Both the position numbers and the translations under genes were made by a program. From a virus, in the IMG/VR virus record IMGVR_UViG_3300048549_000558, positions 1 through 21,203 of that record: 21,203 nt of DNA, one strand, 5' to 3'. The first letter of the stretch is position 1. Every line of letters begins with the position of its first letter. The notes under the pieces were generated by a model that did no database searches, had not been told where the DNA came from, and worked only from the letters and a program-made list of their open reading frames with translations. Below are positions 5,245-10,912 of this stretch, in pieces.

Positions 5245-6890
5245 TATGCTTCGCAGGAACTGCAGTTTAGTAGATTGCGGGATAATTCCTGTGAAGGATT
5301 GGTGCCGCGGTGATAGTAAAGTGTCTTCACTCCTTGCTCCCAAGCAAAGATGAGTAATTGATTTACTTCTTTGACTGGGGTTTTCGGGTGAATCATTAGA
5401 TTGATTGATTGTGCCTGATCAATATTTCTTTGTCGAATAGATGCTTGTATTATAATCTCTTTCTGAGCGATCTCTCCAAAGGTCTTGAATACACCTTTCT
5501 CTTCATCAGTTAAGAATTCAAGGTGCTGAACCGAACCACCATTTGTAAGAATAGATTTCCAAATATTTCTATTATTTTTATTATGAGATTCAAGTGTCTT
5601 TTCAAGATAAGGGTTCTTATATGTGAACTTACCCTTTGCCAAGTCTTTTACAAAGTAGTTAGAATTCAATGGTTCAACACTGGGTGATACTTGACCTAGG
5701 ATAAACGAACTTGATGTGGTAGGCGCAATAGCCAGAGTGGTTACATTCCTGCGACCATATCCTTTTAATAATTCGGGTTCGCCATATTTTTCTGCTAGAA
5801 CTTTAGAAGCCATATGGGATTCTTGTTTCATATAAGAAGAGATTTGTCCAGTCAAAGTCTTCGCTTCGAAACTTTCAAATGGAATCATCTTTGATTGCAG
5901 ATAAGAATGCCATCCAAGAACTCCTATACCTAGTGCTCTTTGATTCTCTGCAAATTTACGTGGCGCATCCATATATGGCATATCTTCTGTTTTATGAATG
6001 AATTCCGACATCACAGCATCAAGGAAGAATGTTAATACCTCAACGGCATCAGTACCTTTCCATTCATCATAATGAAGAAGATTCATTGATGAAAGATTAC
6101 ATACAAATGATTCATCATTACTTGATGATAGTGCAATCTCTGAACAAAGATTAGAAGCATGTATCTTCATCTTCTTATCCTTGTATACATCGGGTGCCTC
6201 GTTATTCATTGTATCAGAAAAGAATAGGTATGGATAGCCAGATTCAAATCTCTTTTGAATTATCTTAGCCCAAATCTTACGTTTTGGTTTATCACCATCA
6301 ATCATACTCTTCATCCATTTATCCGAAACAGTCACACCTATAGATAAATTTTGGATTGGATTACCATCATCACGAATCTGAAGAAACTCAAGAATGTCTT
6401 TATGTTCGATTGGCATATAGGCTGCGAAGGAACCTCTACGAACATTGGACTGGGAAACAACATTGGTTACAGATTCAAACAATTCCATGAAATGAACCGG
6501 GCCATTTGATTTACCACCAGAAGAGATTTCCGAGCCACGACCTCGAAGGTCACCAAAGTATCCAGATGTACCTCCACCCATTTTAGTCATCATTCCGATC
6601 TCAGCCTGCTTTGTGAGAATCGCCTCAAGTGTATCATCTACATAAGAACCAAAGCAAGAGATTGGTAAACCTCTTTTAAGTCCATAGTTTGCCCAGATAG
6701 GGGAAGATAATGAATACCATCCATAGGACATATATTCTTCAAACTTCTTAGCAAAGTTTTTAATCTTCAATTCTTTTTGCGCAGTCTTTGCGATAACAGA
6801 GATTCTATCTTCTGCTGTCTCACCTTCTTTCAAATATCCTCGTTCAAGGAACTTGCGCGAGTCTTCGTTTAACCAATAGTATTTTTCCAT
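5244..6890 (-). CDS. nrdA: Class I ribonucleotide reductase large subunit NrdA (548 aa)
   Basis: This is the catalytic subunit that reduces ribonucleotides to deoxyribonucleotides. The active-site set is complete: C79 (LPISCFGS) and C264 (FVCNLSS) as the redox pair, N247/C249/E251 (HASNLCSEI) as radical and acid-base residues, the radical-path tyrosine pair in TLYYHRG near the C-terminus, and a C-terminal CSSC tail for re-reduction. At 548 aa it is much shorter than T4 or E. coli NrdA (about 750-760), because it begins directly in the core (MEKYYWLNEDSRKFLERGYL) and lacks an N-terminal ATP-cone. The sequence style resembles the Bacteroidota type. It follows nrdB by 12 bases and precedes a coupled zinc ribbon gene. 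Confidence 0.96.
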   Translation of the reverse strand: MEKYYWLNEDSRKFLERGYLKEGETAEDRISVIAKTAQKELKIKNFAKKFEEYMSYGWYSLSSPIWANYGLKRGLPISCFGSYVDDTLEAILTKQAEIGMMTKMGGGTSGYFGDLRGRGSEISSGGKSNGPVHFMELFESVTNVVSQSNVRRGSFAAYMPIEHKDILEFLQIRDDGNPIQNLSIGVTVSDKWMKSMIDGDKPKRKIWAKIIQKRFESGYPYLFFSDTMNNEAPDVYKDKKMKIHASNLCSEIALSSSNDESFVCNLSSMNLLHYDEWKGTDAVEVLTFFLDAVMSEFIHKTEDMPYMDAPRKFAENQRALGIGVLGWHSYLQSKMIPFESFEAKTLTGQISSYMKQESHMASKVLAEKYGEPELLKGYGRRNVTTLAIAPTTSSSFILGQVSPSVEPLNSNYFVKDLAKGKFTYKNPYLEKTLESHNKNNRNIWKSILTNGGSVQHLEFLTDEEKGVFKTFGEIAQKEIIIQASIRQRNIDQAQSINLMIHPKTPVKEVNQLLIFAWEQGVKTLYYHRGTNPSQELSRNLLNCSSCEA

Positions 6891-6902
6891 AATGTATATA
6901 TC

Positions 6903-7877
6903 TTAAAATAAGTCATCTTCGTCGTATGATTTATCTTTCTTTGAGTATTCTGTCGGACGTTTAAAAAAGAAATCCGTAGCCGTATTTCCTAGCACATCCT
7001 CTTCAAACCATTCTGTCTTTTCCAATAATTCTTGATCAATGTCTGCGAACACTGGCTCGATACCAATCTGAGTTAATGAATCATTGAGTCTATTCTTAAT
7101 AAAATTTTGTAAGATAGGTGTTGAAAGGTGTTCTGATTTATAACCATTGACTGACCATTCAATTATCTTTGATTCAGCCTTGTATGCTTCGATACATTCA
7201 GAACGAATTCTCTCAATCAATTCATCATCAAATAACTCTGGATGTTCTTCTCTGATTGTATTCACCAATTTCATTCCAACCATAGCATGAATCAATTCTT
7301 CTTTTGAAGTATATGCCACTTGCTGTGCTGTATCTTTAAGAAGATTGCGGAAACGATTAAAGTAATTGATGGTATAGAACTGTGAAAACAAAGAAACATT
7401 CTCTACATATAAAGTAAAAAGAATGAGTGAATAGACGTATTGTTTTTTAGAATCTTTATAGTGCTTCTTTAGATACTTGCGTAAATACTTTACACGATTC
7501 TGAATGATGTCTAGCTTGAGATTTTCCTCAAAGACATCTTCCATATCTAAGACATCAAGGAGTCGTTCATAAGCATTGTTATGAATCACTTCGACATTAG
7601 CCATAACATAGCCAAGGTCTGTGATGGATGGGTGTGGCAGATTCTGACCTACATTTGCCCAGAATGTTTTTACAGCAACTTCAATCTGACCGATAGCAGA
7701 TAGAGAACGGGTTACCATATCCTGTTCTTTATCGGTAAGATTTACTTTAAAATCCTGTATATCGGATTGAAAATTAAATTCTTTGTCTGTCCAAAATCCA
7801 TTGTGCATTGCTTCAATGAATTGTTCTGTCCATGGGTATTGATCTGGTTTGCGAGAGATTTGTTCTTCGAATATCAT
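6903..7877 (-). CDS. nrdB: Class I ribonucleotide reductase small subunit NrdB (324 aa)
   Basis: This subunit holds the metal centre and radical needed by NrdA. Likely ligands are E66 (GQIEVAVKTFW), E96 and H99 (NVEVIHNNAY), E159 (YVENVSLF), and E194 and H197 (KEELIH). Y103 lies four residues after H99, as the radical tyrosine does in E. coli NrdB, so a tyrosyl-radical enzyme is expected. The acidic tail ending DEDDLF is typical of the NrdA-binding end. The protein starts in the core (QYPWTEQFIEAMHNGFWTDK) with no ATP-cone. It is first in the nrdB-nrdA-zinc ribbon operon and has its own TTTACA/TATAGT promoter about two bases upstream of the ATG in terms of predicted +1. Confidence 0.96.
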   Translation of the reverse strand: MIFEEQISRKPDQYPWTEQFIEAMHNGFWTDKEFNFQSDIQDFKVNLTDKEQDMVTRSLSAIGQIEVAVKTFWANVGQNLPHPSITDLGYVMANVEVIHNNAYERLLDVLDMEDVFEENLKLDIIQNRVKYLRKYLKKHYKDSKKQYVYSLILFTLYVENVSLFSQFYTINYFNRFRNLLKDTAQQVAYTSKEELIHAMVGMKLVNTIREEHPELFDDELIERIRSECIEAYKAESKIIEWSVNGYKSEHLSTPILQNFIKNRLNDSLTQIGIEPVFADIDQELLEKTEWFEEDVLGNTATDFFFKRPTEYSKKDKSYDEDDLF

Positions 7878-7885
7878 TATAGCTA

Positions 7886-7914
7886 ACTATATACTATTTT
7901 TGGGAGTTTGTAAA
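7886..7914 (-). promoter_or_regulatory. Sigma70-type promoter of the nrd operon, near-leaderless
   Basis: TTTACA (7914-7909), 17 bases, TATAGT (7891-7886) on the minus strand. Predicted +1 is about 7879 and the ATG of nrdB is at 7877, so the leader would be about two bases. Confidence 0.75.
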
Positions 7915-7930
7915 CATTATAATTCATTTA

Positions 7931-7954
7931 AATGGCTCTCATTAATGAGCCATT
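7931..7954 (-). terminator. Terminator-like hairpin before the nrd promoter
   Basis: AATGGCTC and GAGCCATT form a perfect 8-bp stem with an eight-base loop. On the minus strand it is followed by a moderately T-rich run (TTAAATGAATT). It lies between the end of the three-gene late unit and the nrdB promoter, where a terminator would be expected. Confidence 0.55.
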
Positions 7955-7972
7955 ATTTGCTTTTCTAGACTG

Positions 7973-7992
7973 AGAGATTATAGGTAATCTCT
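7973..7992 (-). terminator. Second hairpin at the end of the three-gene late unit
   Basis: AGAGATTA and TAATCTCT form a perfect 8-bp stem with a four-base loop, beginning within the TAG stop of the 98-aa gene. No T-run follows directly. Together with the hairpin at 7931-7954 it makes a tandem 3' structure that may stop transcripts or protect their ends. Confidence 0.5.
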
Positions 7993-8287
7993 ATAAACCA
8001 TTAGACGATCTTTGTCTAATCGCTCTCAAAGCACCATTGGTGGCATCTCTGAGAACCAGGACTGAACTTCTGTTCTTTCGGGCATAATCATATATCTTCT
8101 TCTGATCATCGTCAGTTAAATCAAGATATTTTGCCCATCTCTCAAACTTATTTCTTCCAGTTTGAAACCTTTGAAAAACCTCAGTTGGAACATCGAAATC
8201 TTTATATTTTATTTTCTTCTTCTTTGGCATCACTACTGGAGGTAGGGCTACTGCCGATGTTGTCGTCTGTTCTTTTTCTTGTTTCAT
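7991..8287 (-). CDS. Conserved T4-like phage protein (98 aa)
   Basis: After a flexible N-terminus with a PKKKKIKYKDF basic stretch, the core reads VFQRFQTGRNKFERWAKYLD, then a helical part and the tail SSVLVLRDATNGALRAIRQR. This core is familiar from small proteins of marine T4-like phages, where no function is established to my knowledge. It is basic and could bind nucleic acid. It is last in a three-gene group (8878-9240, 8290-8874, this gene) behind a late promoter and is followed by two hairpins. The start at ATG 8287 follows the previous stop with no spacing to spare. Confidence 0.78.
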   Translation of the reverse strand: MKQEKEQTTTSAVALPPVVMPKKKKIKYKDFDVPTEVFQRFQTGRNKFERWAKYLDLTDDDQKKIYDYARKNRSSVLVLRDATNGALRAIRQRSSNGL

Positions 8288-8289
8288 GT

Positions 8290-8874
8290 TTAGAATGTTA
8301 TATCGTCCTGTGTAATATATATACTTTGCTTAGTTTTCACATGATATCCCTTGAATATTTTTATGTCAAATACTTGACCTACGGGTTCGTGTTCTTCAAC
8401 CATAACAGTTGTATTTTGTTTAGCAAGTAATTCCCCATTCTTTAATGGCAAATCCTTGGTTAAAGTATATATACCAGAACGAAGTCTATTAGAATCTTCT
8501 ACAAGAAACCAATTGCCCGATTCACATAATTGGTTATTTTCATCGATTTCTAGGTCTGTAAATTCATTAAGAATCTTTGCTAATTTTTTGTCTGAAATAT
8601 TTGTTTTCTCCTTGATTAACCAAAGAGCTGCACCGTATCTAGCAATGGTGCTTCTTCCACCAGGAATCTTTGCCATCAATCTTCTGATATTGAATACTAA
8701 TCGATGGAATGTGCCATATGCTTTCTTCTCATCCGATGTTTCGGGTGATTTCAGTTTTTCTCCATCTTTATCAATGATTCCTTGTTTGAAAGCATCAGTT
8801 TTTTCATAAGGCATTGTGAGTAGCCTTAGGAATCGAAGTGTGTAAATAAAATCTGCGCCTCTTAGAAATGACAT
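8290..8874 (-). CDS. Conserved marine T4-like protein of unknown function (194 aa)
   Basis: The N-terminus MSFLRGADFIYTLRFLRLLT is a pattern I recall from conserved proteins of marine T4-like phages. The body has a basic helical part (FHRLVFNIRRLMAKIPGGRS, about 56-75) and a beta-rich C-terminal part (GQVFDIKIFKGYHVKTKQS, about 166-184) that may form a small barrel. No enzyme motif or membrane span is evident. Its position between two other conserved small genes, behind a TATAAATA late promoter, suggests a late function in virion assembly or late regulation, but this is only context. Confidence 0.78.
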   Translation of the reverse strand: MSFLRGADFIYTLRFLRLLTMPYEKTDAFKQGIIDKDGEKLKSPETSDEKKAYGTFHRLVFNIRRLMAKIPGGRSTIARYGAALWLIKEKTNISDKKLAKILNEFTDLEIDENNQLCESGNWFLVEDSNRLRSGIYTLTKDLPLKNGELLAKQNTTVMVEEHEPVGQVFDIKIFKGYHVKTKQSIYITQDDITF

Positions 8875-8877
8875 ATA

Positions 8878-9240
8878 TTATATTGATTGTAATTTTTTAG
8901 CAATGTGTAGATCAATTTTGACTCGGTCTTTTTGTCCAGGTTTGAGAAAGTTTAAATATATTAGGAATGTCTTGATAGCCGGCCAATGTTTCGTTTCTGT
9001 TCTATGAAAGAGCATCGTTGTTGCCGCGGGTCTTTCAAAAACATTGTAGATTGTTATAATGTGATTGAGAAGAAGTCTTTCAGCTATAATACCAGATTTA
9101 TCATATTTTCTTAGTAGTCTATTGATATATTTAAATCTTTGTAAATCCTCCTTGAAATCTTCTATACCCAGACACGCTGGGTTAGAGTAATGGTTTGCGG
9201 CATACAATTCGAAATTATCATCATTTAATTCATTGAACAT
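8878..9240 (-). CDS. Conserved late-unit protein (120 aa)
   Basis: A mostly helical 120-residue protein with the recognisable run FELYAANHYSNPACLGIEDF, then LQRFKYINRLLRKYDKSG, LLNHIITIYNVF and a hydrophobic TFLIYLNFLKPG. Similar short proteins occur in marine T4-like phages without assigned function. It is first in its group: a perfect TATAAATA late promoter lies five bases upstream of the ATG, placing the expected +1 on the A of the start codon. The hydrophobic C-terminal part is too short and interrupted for a confident membrane span. Confidence 0.78.
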   Translation of the reverse strand: MFNELNDDNFELYAANHYSNPACLGIEDFKEDLQRFKYINRLLRKYDKSGIIAERLLLNHIITIYNVFERPAATTMLFHRTETKHWPAIKTFLIYLNFLKPGQKDRVKIDLHIAKKLQSI

Positions 9241-9245
9241 GAATT

Positions 9246-9253
9246 TATTTATA
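9246..9253 (-). promoter_or_regulatory. T4-type late promoter, predicted leaderless
   Basis: TATAAATA at 9253-9246 on the minus strand, in the 18-base gap between two genes. In T4 this box spans about -13 to -6, which puts +1 at about 9240, the A of the ATG. Two further TATAAATA copies lie inside genes, so chance matches occur in this A+T-rich DNA; the intergenic position raises confidence. Confidence 0.65.
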
Positions 9254-9258
9254 CTTGG

Positions 9259-9615
9259 TTATCTGTCGAGTTCCTCAGCTTGTGAGCCTAAAATGAATAA
9301 ATGATAGTCCGCGGTATCATTCTTATATGGATTTTTACCTCGTCCTTTTGATTTGTATCCATCCTTGTATGCTTTGGAGTTTTCTACTTTCTTAAGAAGT
9401 GGCTTCTTTGTAAAAAGTATGGCTAAGATTTCATCAATATCACTTGCTGTTACCTTAGTATTTCCACCTTTAGCAAATACTTCAGGCTTCACGGCTTCTT
9501 CAACACCATCAAAGATTTCTATACTATGAATCTGCCTGAAATCATAAGATGCTTTCGATTCCGACTCTTCTTGCTCAAGGAGGATGTTTACTATCGTATC
9601 TTTTATGTTTTTCAT
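9259..9615 (-). CDS. Small late-unit protein with RMF-like motif (118 aa)
   Basis: An N-terminal amphipathic helix (MKNIKDTIVNILLEQEESES) resembles the start region of its tagged neighbours only weakly. Residues 25-60 are acidic, with a DGVEEA piece that would suit a prohead protease. The C-terminal third (AYKDGYKSKGRGKNPYKNDT, then a helix ending ILGSQAEEL) resembles the A-Y-x2-G-Y...G...NPY pattern of ribosome modulation factor-like domains. That resemblance is weak and by eye only. The ATG overlaps the stop of the basic protein gene as ATGA. If the RMF resemblance is real it could bind ribosomes; otherwise the function is unknown. Confidence 0.72.
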   Translation of the reverse strand: MKNIKDTIVNILLEQEESESKASYDFRQIHSIEIFDGVEEAVKPEVFAKGGNTKVTASDIDEILAILFTKKPLLKKVENSKAYKDGYKSKGRGKNPYKNDTADYHLFILGSQAEELDR

Positions 9616-9965
9616 TTAGTATTTAAGTTTTTAATTCTATCTTTTTCCTTTTGCTTGATTGAGGGAAGCAGCTTTTTAGCTATCTTTGAAATTGCTGCTT
9701 TCTTTTTATCCAACTTCTTATCAATCACTGCTTTCTGCGCAAAAGACAATTGATCATATGGAGTCTGCTTTGTTAATTTCTTTCTAAGTAAATCCTTGGC
9801 TGCTTTATTTGCCCTCATTTTTAATTTCTCTGGGTTAGCCTTCTTCTTCATCGCAATCTTTCTTTTAATTGCAATCTTGGGGGCCAACCTTTTCATTATG
9901 ATAGCACGCTTGCGCCTCTGTTGAACAGTGAGAGCTTCGTTATAAAAATCTGAGAATGTTTTCAT
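9612..9965 (-). CDS. Very basic protein with capsid-targeting-like N-terminus (117 aa)
   Basis: The first eleven residues, MKTFSDFYNEA, match the T4 internal-protein targeting signal MKTYQEFIAEA closely, including the N-E/A cleavage position. The rest is extremely basic: I count 38 Lys/Arg against 9 Asp/Glu in 117 residues, with no Cys or Trp, arranged as charged helices (KRLAPKIAIKRKIAMKKK and later KKLDKKKAAISKIAKK). This is the profile of a DNA-binding internal head protein like T4 IPI-IPIII, inferred to be packaged and injected. Related basic proteins occur in marine T4-like phages. It overlaps both neighbours as ATGA, so the three genes are translationally linked. Confidence 0.8.
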   Translation of the reverse strand: MKTFSDFYNEALTVQQRRKRAIIMKRLAPKIAIKRKIAMKKKANPEKLKMRANKAAKDLLRKKLTKQTPYDQLSFAQKAVIDKKLDKKKAAISKIAKKLLPSIKQKEKDRIKNLNTK

Positions 9966-10609
9966 ATTTCTATTTCTAATAGGTTTTGCTTATTGGGATA
10001 TTTAAATAATTCCGTTGAAACTGAGTTTTGGGGTTCGACCACGATAAATTGTCCTTCTACAAAAATAATATTCAGCATGTGATATGAACCGTCTGCTCCT
10101 TGAACAAAACCGAATTCTTCTTTTTGATGAACCACTACTTTACCAACCGCGATATTTGTTCCCCATTTATGATTGTATAATTCAACGAAGGCTTTGAATG
10201 CATTAGAGTAATTATCACAGTCAAAGATTTCAAAGATAAACATTATATCATTATCAAATATGTACCACTCCCATGCTTTTATAATAGCCTTATATTCTTT
10301 CTTTGAGATTTCATTATATTTACTATCTCTGAATCTGATACTAAGTGGAGACAAATTACTATTTTCCAATATATTAGTCATCAAGGCTATTCTTGTCTTT
10401 ATATCTCCCGGCTCTGGAATATCTTTATTATCTTTTTTAGAGAAGAAACCCCATCCTTCCGTAGGTGGGTTTAAATGTTTTGCCTCATTATCTGGGTTAT
10501 ATGTATATGTGGCGACAGTCACAGTCTTCCCAAAATTCATTGAAAGTATAAAATAAGTTCCAAGGACTGCACCTATAATAAAAGGCAAAAATTTCATAGT
10601 ATTTTTCAT
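9962..10609 (-). CDS. Membrane-anchored cysteine-peptidase/transglutaminase-like protein (215 aa)
   Basis: An N-terminal hydrophobic span (FLPFIIGAVLGTYFILSM, about residues 7-24) acts as an anchor or uncleaved signal, so the body is probably periplasmic. The body has a candidate papain/transglutaminase-like triad: C131 in FDCDNYSNAF at the head of a helix, H177 in GSYHMLNIIF, and E192 or N195 in VVEPQN. Similar D-C-D-(D/N)-(F/Y) plus VEPQ patterns occur in phage proteins of the transglutaminase-like cysteine peptidase group. Substrate is unknown; cell-envelope modification is possible. An alternative start at ATG 10597 (MKFLPFII) keeps the anchor. It lies between the coiled-coil membrane protein and the basic protein. 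Confidence 0.72.
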   Translation of the reverse strand: MKNTMKFLPFIIGAVLGTYFILSMNFGKTVTVATYTYNPDNEAKHLNPPTEGWGFFSKKDNKDIPEPGDIKTRIALMTNILENSNLSPLSIRFRDSKYNEISKKEYKAIIKAWEWYIFDNDIMFIFEIFDCDNYSNAFKAFVELYNHKWGTNIAVGKVVVHQKEEFGFVQGADGSYHMLNIIFVEGQFIVVEPQNSVSTELFKYPNKQNLLEIEI

Positions 10610-10627
10610 AATTGATGGGTTTACATA

Positions 10628-10888
10628 TTAACGTATTAGGAAGAATAGTGTGCCAATTCCGGCGGTGATTATTGCTGTTAAGATTGTCCAAAAAACTCTA
10701 TTCACAAGCATTACAGTATTTGTGTTGTCATGTGTTTCTTGTTCAACCACTCTTACTCGTTCTTCAATGGCTTCAAGTTTTGAAAGAGTGGATTTAACTG
10801 TTATATCGATAGATGATAGTTTTTCCTCTGCTCTCGCAAGGGAAACAACAGCATCTCCAATTCTCTGAAGGTCGGTTTTTTCGGCCAT
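10628..10888 (-). CDS. Coiled-coil, C-terminally membrane-anchored protein (86 aa)
   Basis: Residues 1-15 (MAEKTDLQRIGDAVV) lead into a long heptad-rich coiled coil (about 16-55: SLARAEEKLSSIDITVKSTL and onward). The C-terminal end is a single hydrophobic span (about 63-84: NRVFWTILTAIITAGIGTLF) that would anchor it in the inner membrane with the coil in the cytoplasm or periplasm. Proteins starting MAEKTD(L/I)QRIGDA are, as I recall, common in marine phages and sometimes suspected to be holin-like. The size and single span would allow a holin or antiholin role, but no endolysin is visible nearby. Eight As precede the ATG closely; no promoter is obvious. Confidence 0.78.
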   Translation of the reverse strand: MAEKTDLQRIGDAVVSLARAEEKLSSIDITVKSTLSKLEAIEERVRVVEQETHDNTNTVMLVNRVFWTILTAIITAGIGTLFFLIR

Positions 10889-10912
10889 GTTTTTTTTAGT
10901 ATGAGTATTAAA

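Noticed and set aside
5245-5343. 33-residue N-terminal extension of the nrdA-coupled zinc ribbon
   Set aside because: It lies entirely inside nrdA in another frame, and the TAATG overlap gives a natural start at 5244.
5244-6890. NrdA as a truncated or broken gene because of its 548-aa length
   Set aside because: All catalytic cysteines, the YY pair and the CxxC tail are present. Only the ATP-cone and other peripheral parts are absent, as in the short NrdA type.
7878-7990. A tRNA or small RNA gene in the gap before nrdB
   Set aside because: The two stem-loops do not form a cloverleaf and are better explained as 3' structures of the upstream unit, with the remaining bases taken by the nrdB promoter.
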